64,000 nt of DNA. It comes from Candidatus Enterococcus murrayae (GTDB taxonomy: Bacteria; Bacillota; Bacilli; Lactobacillales; Enterococcaceae). Shown here piece after piece: positions 1-7,466 of the stretch. A model generated the notes under the pieces. It did no database searches and was not told the DNA's origin. It was given only the letters and a program-made list of their open reading frames with translations. Both the position numbers and the translations under genes were made by a program. The stretch is from assembly GCF_017315985.1 (NCBI RefSeq), contig NZ_JAFLVR010000015.1, positions 21,668 to 85,667 of the forward strand, written 5' to 3'. The first letter of the stretch is position 1; every line of letters begins with the position of its first letter.

Positions 1-706
1 CCACGACTTTTCCGGTATACATCACAATCACGCGATCGCAGACTTCCGATACCACCCCTAAATCATGAGTAATCAGAATAATCCCCATTTTGAGACGATC
101 TCTTAATTCCTTTAATACTTCTAATATTTGCGCTTGAATCGTTACATCCAATGCCGTTGTCGGTTCATCCGCAATCAAAAGCTGAGGATCACAGGCAAGT
201 GCCATTGCGATCATCACTCGTTGCCGCATCCCGCCAGACATCTGATGAGGATATTCATTGAAGCGCTGTTCAGGAGCTGGGATTCCTACAAGCTTTAACA
301 GCTCAATCGCCTTTTCCTTTGCATCTGCTTTTGAGATATCCGTGTGAATCCGCATAGATTCAATAATTTGACTTCCGCATTTATGAAGCGGATTCAAAGA
401 GGTCATCGGTTCCTGAAAGATCATCGCCAACTGATTGCCGCGATACTGCTGCTTTTCCTTCTCTTTCATAGCTATCAAGTCGGTGCCTTTAAACAAGGCT
501 TTTCCGCTGACCCGACTTGTTGCTTCCTCTAATAGCCCCATAATACTTAATGAAGTCACGCTTTTTCCACTGCCGCTTTCGCCAACAATCCCTAATGTCT
601 CGTTTTCATTTAATAGAAGATCTAAATTATTTACGGCAGTTACTTCTCCGTTATAGGTTCGAAATTTGACTGTGAGCTCTTCGACCCGTAGCAGTTCTTT
701 CTCCAT
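1..706 (-). CDS. Oligopeptide/dipeptide ABC transporter ATP-binding protein (OppD/DppD type), partial
   Basis: This is the N-terminal 235 residues of an ABC ATPase that continues past the window edge. The reading frame is open from the ATG at 706 to base 1. Walker A is GESGSGKS (residues 42-49). The Q-loop reads FQEPMTSLNP, the signature MSGGMRQR, the Walker B LLIADEPTTALD, and the switch histidine lies in ITHD. The FQEPMTSLNP Q-loop and the Walker B-D-loop form are typical of the OppD/DppD family, which energises import of peptides or nickel from the cytoplasmic face. A GGGAG ribosome site lies just upstream. Partner permease, binding protein and second ATPase would lie outside the window. 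Substrate cannot be told. Confidence 0.93.
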   Translation of the reverse strand, partial: MEKELLRVEELTVKFRTYNGEVTAVNNLDLLLNENETLGIVGESGSGKSVTSLSIMGLLEEATSRVSGKALFKGTDLIAMKEKEKQQYRGNQLAMIFQEPMTSLNPLHKCGSQIIESMRIHTDISKADAKEKAIELLKLVGIPAPEQRFNEYPHQMSGGMRQRVMIAMALACDPQLLIADEPTTALDVTIQAQILEVLKELRDRLKMGIILITHDLGVVSEVCDRVIVMYTGKVV

Positions 707-1029
707 AAAATAATTAACTCCCCGTCTCTGTATTTTTAGAATAAGATTAAAAAATAACTATCTAATCTAATGAATCTCATTGTCGCTAATCGTTATTTTA
801 TTTGGAATATTCAGAAAATATTTTATTTTTTTGATTATACCAGTTGCCAAAAGATTGTCAATATAAAGTTTTAAGGACTGTTTTTAAAAATCCAGCGTTA
901 GCAACTCTAATCTTCTATAACCCAAAAATATTATACGCATTATGAATTTATCATGAGTCAATCTAATTAAACAATTGCTCATTTTAAGACCATTGATTTT
1001 ATGATCATTCTAGAAGTCATAAAATAACC
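707..1029. other. AT-rich intergenic region
   Basis: This gene-free stretch between the ABC ATPase start and the terminator at 1030-1073 probably holds the ATPase promoter. No single promoter stands out among many AT-rich candidates, and I see no RNA gene or repeat. Confidence 0.5.
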
Positions 1030-1073
1030 AAAATAAAAACCTTAAACAGTTTTAAAAAGAAAACTGCCTAAGG
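1030..1073 (-). terminator. Rho-independent terminator of the HAD-like gene
   Basis: On the minus strand a 14-bp stem (with two G-U pairs) and a 5-nt loop is followed by a T-rich run. It lies about 25 bases after the stop of the gene at 1098-1532. Confidence 0.75.
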
Positions 1074-1097
1074 CTCTTTTCACTATTCGATTGCATA

Positions 1098-1532
1098 CTA
1101 CATCAATTTTTCAAACCGGCTTTCGATGACTCCCAAGTGCAGCTGATTGAAATCTCTAAAAGATTGGCAGGGCACGGTTTCTTTATCACAGTCTTCCGCA
1201 ATATAAATTGGTTTGAAGCCTAACGCTTCAGCTTCAGCCAATTGTTCTAGAGAATTCGAGATGAAAGTCACTTTTCGATGACTCAGTTCTACCTTCAAAA
1301 AGTCGACTAACCCAGGTGAAATGACTTCAGCGTCTTCACCATTGATTGAAAAATCTAAATAATCCGCTAAGTGATGCTCTAGCAGAACGTGATTCATCAT
1401 CGCTTGATCATAGAAGACTATGCCGATCTGCTGCTTACGACTTTTCAAATAATCCAACAGCTGCTGGACATTTGCTTGATCTTCCTCCCGTAAAAATATA
1501 CTCTCACTTGAAAATACAAAAGTTTCAATCAT
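1098..1532 (-). CDS. HAD-like fold protein lacking the catalytic aspartate motif
   Basis: A 144-aa cytoplasmic protein. The pattern of beta-strands and the segments VTFISNSLEQLAEAEALGF and KPIYIAED resemble the C-terminal half of haloacid dehalogenase phosphatases of the phosphoglycolate phosphatase/beta-phosphoglucomutase type. The N-terminal strand, where the family has DxDGT, reads FVFSSESIF, so the nucleophile is absent. It is also shorter than usual HAD enzymes (about 200-230 aa). It is therefore either a non-enzymatic relative or an eroded gene that still has an open frame. It has its own terminator and is separate from the catabolic operon downstream. The family assignment is inference from pattern, not certain. 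Confidence 0.5.
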   Translation of the reverse strand: MIETFVFSSESIFLREEDQANVQQLLDYLKSRKQQIGIVFYDQAMMNHVLLEHHLADYLDFSINGEDAEVISPGLVDFLKVELSHRKVTFISNSLEQLAEAEALGFKPIYIAEDCDKETVPCQSFRDFNQLHLGVIESRFEKLM

Positions 1533-1680
1533 TTCGTTTCCTCCTACTCTATTATTTTGTGCAATGATTCACGAGATAAACTAAAAAAATTTGACCATCT
1601 ATCTCGTCATGTTGTCTCTTAACTTACATCATTTTTAAAGCGCTGTCAATCGACGGCAAACTGATTTATTCCCCACAAAG

Positions 1681-1709
1681 AAGAGCATGGAGGCAATCCC
1701 ATGCTCTTT
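1681..1709 (-). terminator. Terminator at end of the dga-like operon
   Basis: A strong hairpin (AAGAGCATGG paired with CCATGCTCTT) lies 8 bases beyond the stop codon of the aldolase gene on the minus strand. The following tract is only moderately T-rich. Confidence 0.7.
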
Positions 1710-1716
1710 CATATAC

Positions 1717-2454
1717 TTATACGATTTCTTTTACCATCGCTAATAGTGCTGCGACATCCTCTGGTCGGGTATCCCCTGTTGCTGGATCGATAATCGAACT
1801 GTAAACATGCGGGATTACTTTTTCGACACCAGCATCTAGTGCGATCTTTACGATTTCTTGGAAGTTCGCTAAATCAATACCGCCAGTCGGTTCCAAATAG
1901 AAATCATTTTCAGCGCAGGCCTTCGCTACTGCTTGGTATTCTTCTTTACATGCCAAGCCTTTCATTGGAAAGTACTTAACAGAACTGCCGCCCATATCTT
2001 TTAATAGAGCTATTGCTGTTTCAATTGGCACAATGGCTTCTGTTGTTTGGGAACTCAACGGACCGGTCGCAATATTGACATAACCGACTTTGCCGCAGGG
2101 GGAGACCAAGCCATTGATCACTGTATCTTTTTGTCCCAGTAATGCTCGTGATGCTCCGACTCCTGTGAAAACTTGATTTACATGCTGCGGCTGCAGCTTG
2201 CCGGAAATTCGTGTGACCATCTGACTTTGGTTAGGATCACCAGCACCCAGTCCAACGGATAACGCGTTCTCAGTGGCCGCTTGATATTTTTCCATATCTT
2301 CAATAGCAGCAGCATCGCTATCATAATTTTTCGATAGCACACCTAAAACAACATGTCCTTCTGCTGCTGTATAGCAGTCGCGAGCGTTTTCGACTGAGTT
2401 CGCTAAAACATTCAGACACACTCGATCGTTATAATACTTTGGGGTTAATGACAT
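1717..2454 (-). CDS. dgaF: 2-dehydro-3-deoxy-phosphogluconate (KDGP) aldolase family protein, DgaF-like
   Basis: A 245-aa protein of the EF_0839/DgaF family, a class I aldolase relative. In Salmonella DgaF cleaves 2-keto-3-deoxygluconate 6-phosphate to pyruvate and glyceraldehyde 3-phosphate after DgaE removes ammonia from glucosaminate 6-phosphate. Visible features are a TIM-barrel-like alternation, the segment VKYFPMKGLACKEE with a candidate Schiff-base lysine, and LEPTGGIDL, a glycine-rich phosphate-binding turn near the C terminus. It is the last gene of the minus-strand operon, 36 bases after the PLP enzyme gene, and ends at a terminator. The family is well supported. The exact substrate in this organism is inferred from the DgaE-like neighbour. 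Confidence 0.85.
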   Translation of the reverse strand: MSLTPKYYNDRVCLNVLANSVENARDCYTAAEGHVVLGVLSKNYDSDAAAIEDMEKYQAATENALSVGLGAGDPNQSQMVTRISGKLQPQHVNQVFTGVGASRALLGQKDTVINGLVSPCGKVGYVNIATGPLSSQTTEAIVPIETAIALLKDMGGSSVKYFPMKGLACKEEYQAVAKACAENDFYLEPTGGIDLANFQEIVKIALDAGVEKVIPHVYSSIIDPATGDTRPEDVAALLAMVKEIV

Positions 2455-2490
2455 TCTATATACGCACCTCGTTTATTAGTTTTATTTTGT

Positions 2491-3579
2491 TTACATGATT
2501 TCTTTTAGTCGTGTGATGATTTTTTCCATTTCTCTTTCATTTACCGCACGAATATCGAACTCGATGATTCCATTATTGGCTTGGTATTCCCTGGTATAAA
2601 TCGCCGGGTCCTCCGCCTTCAAAGCAGCGATTACTGCTTTTGCGGATTGGTCTAAAACCTTCACGCTTGCGCGATAAATGTCCCGTCCAGCACCATCTTG
2701 AACCATTGTTGCTTTCAGTCCGTCAATTTGATTGAGCGCTTCGATAAATGGTGTCAATCGTTCTTTCATTGAATCACCCGTTTCACTTCCGTGCTCTAAG
2801 CGATCCTCCACCGCTTGTGTCAGACCTAAAATATTCTCTTTACCGATCTTCATCGCACGACCGATTCCCTTACCTTGCAGACGAACCCATTCGATATACT
2901 TTTTTCTACCGATGACTAGACCGCTGCTCGGTCCTTCGATCGCCTTAGCTCCTGAGTAAATCACTAAATCTGCTCCGGCTTTACTATAACGATAAAGGTC
3001 TTCTTCTGCTGCCGCATCTACGATCAGAGGTACTTGATACTTTTCAGCAACCGCCGCAGCCTCTGCTACCGTCAGCATGCTCTTTTGTACAGTATGATGA
3101 CTCTTGATATAGAGAATGGCTGCGGTATTTTCCGTAATCATCATTTCCATTTGCTCAGCGGAACAGCCATTCGCATACCCAGCTTCCACCACTTGTCCGC
3201 CGCCAAGATTCACCATCACTTCAACCGGAGTGCCGTAATCAACGTTATGCCCTTTAGGTAAAAGGATTTCTCGTTTTTTGATGCGATCTGTGTAAGGATG
3301 ATATGCATGATAGACACTGCCTTCTCCAATAATCGCAGCGACAGATTGAGCGATCCCTGCGGATGCCGAGGAAACGATCTGAGCGTCTTCTACTTCCAAA
3401 AGCTTGGCTAAGTAGGCGCCGGTTTGGCTAGAAAGCTCGCTCATCTCAAAAAAATGCTCGCCTCCGAAGCGTTGCGCCGTCAGAACGTTCTCTGCTACTT
3501 TTGATACACCTAAAATCGTCATCTTTCCTGAAGCATTGATAACTTCCTTTAAACCAAATTTATCATAACTAATTGTCAT
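2491..3579 (-). CDS. dgaE: SelA-like PLP-dependent ammonia-lyase, DgaE family
   Basis: A PLP enzyme of fold type I related to selenocysteine synthase SelA. The Salmonella member DgaE is D-glucosaminate-6-phosphate ammonia-lyase. The PLP-binding region shows VDAAAEED (aspartate for the pyridine nitrogen) followed by the lysine in YSGAKAIEGPSSG, near residue 210. The ATG at 3579 is chosen because a GGGGG Shine-Dalgarno lies 8 bases before it. A TTG 15 bases further upstream would read through that site. The start overlaps the stop of the amidohydrolase gene by 11 bases, which suggests translational coupling. Length (362 aa) is normal. It presumably makes the keto-deoxy sugar acid phosphate for the downstream aldolase. 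Confidence 0.87.
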   Translation of the reverse strand: MTISYDKFGLKEVINASGKMTILGVSKVAENVLTAQRFGGEHFFEMSELSSQTGAYLAKLLEVEDAQIVSSASAGIAQSVAAIIGEGSVYHAYHPYTDRIKKREILLPKGHNVDYGTPVEVMVNLGGGQVVEAGYANGCSAEQMEMMITENTAAILYIKSHHTVQKSMLTVAEAAAVAEKYQVPLIVDAAAEEDLYRYSKAGADLVIYSGAKAIEGPSSGLVIGRKKYIEWVRLQGKGIGRAMKIGKENILGLTQAVEDRLEHGSETGDSMKERLTPFIEALNQIDGLKATMVQDGAGRDIYRASVKVLDQSAKAVIAALKAEDPAIYTREYQANNGIIEFDIRAVNEREMEKIITRLKEIM

Positions 3580-4675
3580 AGATGGTGCCCCCAATAATTG
3601 TTTTCACTGGCTTGATCAATTCTTTGGCTGTTCGCGTGAACCCATTTGAATCAGTCAACGTTTTCTCGCCGACCTCCAAATCAAAAATCGTCAGATCTGC
3701 ATCATAGCCCTTCACTAATTGACCCTTTTTCTCTAAATAGAAATATTTTGCGGGTACCACTGTTACCTTGTCTAAAATTTCTTCCCACGAATACCCCACG
3801 ACTCTCAACTTTTCCATCGTGGTTGCCAAGTCATACACAGGGCCATTCTCACGATTACGATGATAAATGTCTGTACTGATCGATGTTGCTTTGATTCCTT
3901 CTTTTAACGCCCTTTCAGCTACATGAAAGTTGAAACTGTCCGTCCCATGTCCGATATCAAAAACGATGCCTTTTTCATAAGCTGCCTTCGCAAAGTCCTT
4001 GATCTGATCCGTTTCTCTATCCAGAATCCCGTTAGGCTTGCCATTAAAGCAATGAGTCAATACATCGCCTTCATCTAATAATTCCAGAACTTCCTGCAGC
4101 TCTGGCGGTGCCGAGCCAATATGGATCATTAATGGAAGGTTTTGATTTTTCTGTTGAATATCTTTAGCCAGTTCTAGTGGTGTGATGCCATTTTCACCAA
4201 CGACTGTTTTACTCATCCGTGCCTTGATCCCGACGATGAATTGCGGAAGCTCCGTTAGACGATTCCGTACAAGGTCAGCCTGAATCTTCGTCAGATCAGC
4301 CAACTCATCCTGTTCGACAATTCCCCATTTAGAGATATTTACTAGTGCATAGACATTGGTTTTTACCGCTTTCGTCAACTCGTAAAAATCACCAATATTT
4401 TCGGCCCCGGTTGTTCCGGCATCGATCACCGTCGTAACACCTTTTGTAACTCCGATTTCATCTGGATAATCATAATAAAGCGTCATTTTTTCATAGCAAT
4501 GGACATGGTCGTCTATCCAACCGGCAGACAGATAATGTTTGCCTTCAAGATCGAGAATTTCTTTAGCCGATGACTCGATCTCAGTCTCTGCTGCCAGAAT
4601 CACCCCATCCTTAACAGCGACCTCTATTTTTTCCCCACTGATTAACTTTCCATTTTTGATTAATAAATCAAACAT
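3569..4675 (-). CDS. Amidohydrolase/deacetylase family metallohydrolase (EF_0837 type)
   Basis: A 368-aa cytoplasmic protein of the dihydroorotase/N-acyl-sugar deacetylase superfamily. The metal-binding HxH sits in DDHVHCY near residue 57. Further metal or substrate residues are seen in MIHIGSAPPE, LTHCFNG and FDIGHGTDSF, with the final aspartate likely in SISTDIYH. N- and C-terminal beta-sandwich strands (start LLIKNGKLI, end DADLTIFDLEVGEK) match the composite domain of this superfamily. Such enzymes remove N-acyl groups. In this operon it could deacylate an imported N-acylated amino-sugar acid before the ammonia-lyase. Substrate is inference. It ends in an 11-base overlap with the PLP enzyme gene. 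Confidence 0.87.
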   Translation of the reverse strand: MFDLLIKNGKLISGEKIEVAVKDGVILAAETEIESSAKEILDLEGKHYLSAGWIDDHVHCYEKMTLYYDYPDEIGVTKGVTTVIDAGTTGAENIGDFYELTKAVKTNVYALVNISKWGIVEQDELADLTKIQADLVRNRLTELPQFIVGIKARMSKTVVGENGITPLELAKDIQQKNQNLPLMIHIGSAPPELQEVLELLDEGDVLTHCFNGKPNGILDRETDQIKDFAKAAYEKGIVFDIGHGTDSFNFHVAERALKEGIKATSISTDIYHRNRENGPVYDLATTMEKLRVVGYSWEEILDKVTVVPAKYFYLEKKGQLVKGYDADLTIFDLEVGEKTLTDSNGFTRTAKELIKPVKTIIGGTIYDN

Positions 4676-4690
4676 TCTTTGGCCTTCTTT

Positions 4691-5383
4691 CTATTGAAGT
4701 GCTACTGGGAAGATTGTTCCAAGTACCATTGCACCTAGGATCGCTCCACCAGCAATTGGTTTTTTCCACGCATAGAAGCCCAATGCTCCCAAGGTCGCGC
4801 CGATACCGATCGGAATAGAAGCGCCGCAAGCACTTAAAATAATCAACGGGCCTAAGAATCGGCCAGAAGAATTTCCGGCTCCCATCATCACATCAGCGCC
4901 AAAGGTTGAATTTGCTTGATTGATCGTAAATTTACGAATCAAAATAATGACACCGCCGACTAACAAACCTAAGACAGCACCAGTGATCAGCGACAGAGCA
5001 AAATTATCGATTGGTGCGCGAATTCCCATACTCAAGAAAATCGCGGGAATACCGATACCAATCCCTGTTAAAATCGATCCGCCTAAATCAAGAATCCCCA
5101 CCAATGAGCCCTCTAAAATACGAGCAAACAAGAAACTTGCTCCAAAGGCTGCGGCAGCCCCGTAAGAACCACCATCTAATCCGGCCTTCAACATTGCCAC
5201 AATTGATACTTCATTAAACGCGCCAACACCATGGGTCACGTACATATGCGTTCCAGCAAATACTGCCGCGGCCATAATCCCTACTGTGATAGGAAATGCC
5301 CAGTCCGCATACCAGAAACTCTTCGCCTTCTTTTCTTCAGAAAGCGCTAATTGTTCCTTTTCCAATTCCTCTGTGTTATCCAT
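4691..5383 (-). CDS. DUF4310 family integral membrane protein
   Basis: A 230-aa very hydrophobic protein with about six membrane segments rich in Gly and Ala, after a charged N-terminal tail of about 25 residues. It belongs to the DUF4310 family, which always occurs beside DUF4311, DUF4312 and the SFCGS protein. The ATG at 5383 follows a GGGGG ribosome site; a TTG one codon earlier is less likely. No function is established for the family. The context and hydrophobicity suggest one half of a membrane transporter for the substrate of the downstream enzymes. The glycine-rich helices resemble PTS EIIC/EIID-type carriers in style only. Confidence 0.85.
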   Translation of the reverse strand: MDNTEELEKEQLALSEEKKAKSFWYADWAFPITVGIMAAAVFAGTHMYVTHGVGAFNEVSIVAMLKAGLDGGSYGAAAAFGASFLFARILEGSLVGILDLGGSILTGIGIGIPAIFLSMGIRAPIDNFALSLITGAVLGLLVGGVIILIRKFTINQANSTFGADVMMGAGNSSGRFLGPLIILSACGASIPIGIGATLGALGFYAWKKPIAGGAILGAMVLGTIFPVALQ

Positions 5384-5477
5384 CAAGATACCCCCTGTTT
5401 TGAATTATTTACATTTAGCTATAACTCTTGTTTCGTACTACTATCTTTCACTATGCTCAACAGACGATTCCTATTAT

Positions 5478-6257
5478 TTAGTTCAAGCCTAACATTTTAT
5501 GGATGTCTTCCAACCAGTTTGGTGCTTGCAGCTTGAAGCTTTCCAACATTTGCAGATCGAAGCCGCGGAAGAAGCCGCTTAAAACGAATAGCAAAATAAT
5601 TGCACCCATCATCATCTTCGTTACTTTAGACCAGCCGATCTCATCGACACCTTTACCGATCAAGATTCCTAATACCACTCCCGGCACAGCATTTCCCATA
5701 ATCAATTGCGCGATTCCACCGAATAATGTGCCCCAGAATCCCGTCCGTTTCCCTGCATCCAAAGCGGCCAACCAGAAAATGACTGGCATTACGATATTGA
5801 TCAAGGTTGTTGCTGCTGGAACCAATACGGCTACTGCTGTTACCTGTAACGCTGATGGAATTGCTGCTGCGGTTGAATTTAAGAAAGCAACAACGATGGC
5901 ACCAACGACCGCACCCACAAACCCCATTTTTCTAGGATCGTGCATGGTTTCTGAAACATTTTTATTTTTAGCTAATAAGACCGATGCTGCCCAGTTCGGA
6001 ATGATTCGATGGGTGACATCCTGTGTAAAAGCTCCCGCTCCAACTGTTGAAGCCCAAGCATTGAAGAAAAAGCCCAGTCCGAATGAAAAATGCGATGCCG
6101 GATCTCCCATACATGCATTCATTTCGCCTAAAGTACGAAATGCACCCAAGCCTTGTGTACTCGGCGCGTGGAACATTCGCGCCGCACCCATCGAAGCAGA
6201 AAAGCCAAGCAACCCGCCGATGATGATTGATTTAATTAAGATAACTGTAAACTCCAC
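5478..6257 (-). CDS. DUF4311 family integral membrane protein
   Basis: A 259-aa polytopic membrane protein with about seven hydrophobic segments, long Ala/Gly/Val runs and a polar loop near residues 75-105 (TQDVTHRIIPNWAAS). It matches the DUF4311 family, the constant partner of DUF4310. It precedes DUF4310 in the operon by 94 bases, and an AAGGAGG-like site precedes its ATG. It is likely the second membrane subunit of a two-component carrier. The mechanism is unknown. A long open frame on the opposite strand (5503-6282) is a composition shadow. Confidence 0.85.
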   Translation of the reverse strand: MEFTVILIKSIIIGGLLGFSASMGAARMFHAPSTQGLGAFRTLGEMNACMGDPASHFSFGLGFFFNAWASTVGAGAFTQDVTHRIIPNWAASVLLAKNKNVSETMHDPRKMGFVGAVVGAIVVAFLNSTAAAIPSALQVTAVAVLVPAATTLINIVMPVIFWLAALDAGKRTGFWGTLFGGIAQLIMGNAVPGVVLGILIGKGVDEIGWSKVTKMMMGAIILLFVLSGFFRGFDLQMLESFKLQAPNWLEDIHKMLGLN

Positions 6258-6359
6258 TATCTATATCCTCCTTATTCGTTAGTCGGTATTCATTTTTCTC
6301 ATACCGCATACCCTTTTACGAACCTACTAAAATAGAAAGTAAAACGGATATTTCTACGC

Positions 6360-6710
6360 TTATATCTTTTTGGAAATAATGGGAATTTGAACCCCATCAG
6401 GATCGTCCGTCACTTTTTTCGTAAACGTCACGTCATTCACTTGAAGCGTCGTCACATTAACTGTTACTTCCAGCTTTACATGATAGCTCGTCCTTTTTCT
6501 TGGAAAGAAGAAAAAGAGAAAACGTTCTTTATACGTTTCTTCAGTGGCTTCAATGATCTCGACTTCGACTGGTTCAATGCGTAAAATCACTTCGGATTCC
6601 TGCATCATTTTCTTCTGGATATCTCCCAGTGCACTAGCAAACGCATGCTGCTTGGAATCGCCCTTGCCTTCGACTACTACGATGACTTGTTGGCAATCTT
6701 GGATACTCAT
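6360..6710 (-). CDS. DUF4312 family cytoplasmic protein
   Basis: A 116-aa soluble protein of the DUF4312 family. It starts with a strand/helix unit (QQVIVVVEGKGDSKQHAF) and ends with beta-strand-rich sequence (YHVKLEVTVNVTTLQVNDV), with no membrane segment. It lies between the SFCGS gene (12 bases upstream) and DUF4311. Its fixed linkage to the membrane pair suggests a cytoplasmic subunit of the same system. No catalytic residue can be proposed. Confidence 0.83.
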   Translation of the reverse strand: MSIQDCQQVIVVVEGKGDSKQHAFASALGDIQKKMMQESEVILRIEPVEVEIIEATEETYKERFLFFFFPRKRTSYHVKLEVTVNVTTLQVNDVTFTKKVTDDPDGVQIPIISKKI

Positions 6711-6722
6711 TTACTCATCTCC

Positions 6723-7076
6723 CTAGTTGTGTTTCTTTTCAAAAGCTTCTACTAGACGTTTGCCCAATTCTTCCTGATCCATAAAGCCGAACCCTAGAAC
6801 TGTTTTTCCATCATTGATTGCCGTTATTCCTTCTTCAATCGAACGCATCCCGTGGCGTTCTGGGTATCCGTATTTTGTAGCCGCAGTCAGCGCACCTGCT
6901 CCGCCGCTTCCGCAAAATGAAATCCCCATATCCGCATTTTCCTGCTGCATTACATCACCTAAACGCATATCTGCGCCCATTCCCGGTACCACGACTGCTT
7001 TTCCGCCTGCTGCTTCTACACCTTTTGCTACATTTTGTCCTTTACCCATACGGTCTGCAATTACTACTGTGATCAT
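6723..7076 (-). CDS. Glycine-rich SFCGS family protein
   Basis: A 117-aa soluble protein named for its invariant SFCGS motif, here MGISFCGSGGAG near residues 51-62. The N-terminal MITVVIADRMGKGQNVAKG looks like a Rossmann-type first strand and glycine turn. The Cys in SFCGS is a candidate nucleophile or phospho-acceptor, analogous in position to the P-loop cysteine of some EIIB proteins, but that is inference. It sits 12 bases upstream of the DUF4312 gene and 17 after the PRD protein gene. Confidence 0.84.
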   Translation of the reverse strand: MITVVIADRMGKGQNVAKGVEAAGGKAVVVPGMGADMRLGDVMQQENADMGISFCGSGGAGALTAATKYGYPERHGMRSIEEGITAINDGKTVLGFGFMDQEELGKRLVEAFEKKHN

Positions 7077-7093
7077 TTACTTTTCCCCCTAAA

Positions 7094-7426
7094 TTAATTT
7101 TGCTTAGCTGTTTCAAAATGGATCGATAAAACATACATTTCGTCTTGTGTTAAATTACTGATTTTTTGAACGACACCATCAGCTAATCGCAGCGCCTCCT
7201 GCGAAACTTCGCTGAACATTTCTGGATCAACCTCTGGAATTCGTTCTTGCTCTTTCGAACGCTTCAGCATCTCATTTAAATGATTGATTAAAATCGTCCA
7301 TTGTAATTCCGTTGGTGCAATGTTTACTGCTGAAAGCTCTTCTTTCAGCCAGTTGATTAAACTTTCTAATTCTTCTTGATACTTACTCGTCGAAATAATC
7401 TGTAGTGCTTCTTCAGTCACGATCAT
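7094..7426 (-). CDS. Stand-alone PRD-domain protein
   Basis: A 110-aa protein made of one PTS regulation domain-like helical bundle. The C terminus reads DEMYVLSIHFETAKQN, with the histidine at the position that PTS enzymes phosphorylate in PRD regulators. It has no DNA- or RNA-binding domain. This family (EF_0829 type) is conserved next to the SFCGS/DUF43xx genes. It may be a phosphorylation-sensing subunit of the transport system or a partner of the upstream activator. First structural gene of the operon, 40 bases after the activator gene. Confidence 0.8.
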   Translation of the reverse strand: MIVTEEALQIISTSKYQEELESLINWLKEELSAVNIAPTELQWTILINHLNEMLKRSKEQERIPEVDPEMFSEVSQEALRLADGVVQKISNLTQDEMYVLSIHFETAKQN

Positions 7427-7466
7427 TCATTTCCTCCTTTAACATATATGCGAAAAGCAGAACAAT

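Noticed and set aside
5503..6282. 259-codon open frame on the plus strand
   Set aside because: It is the mirror of the DUF4311 gene. Its Pro/Thr/Ile/Lys-rich composition is typical of antisense frames over hydrophobic genes, and it lacks a ribosome site.
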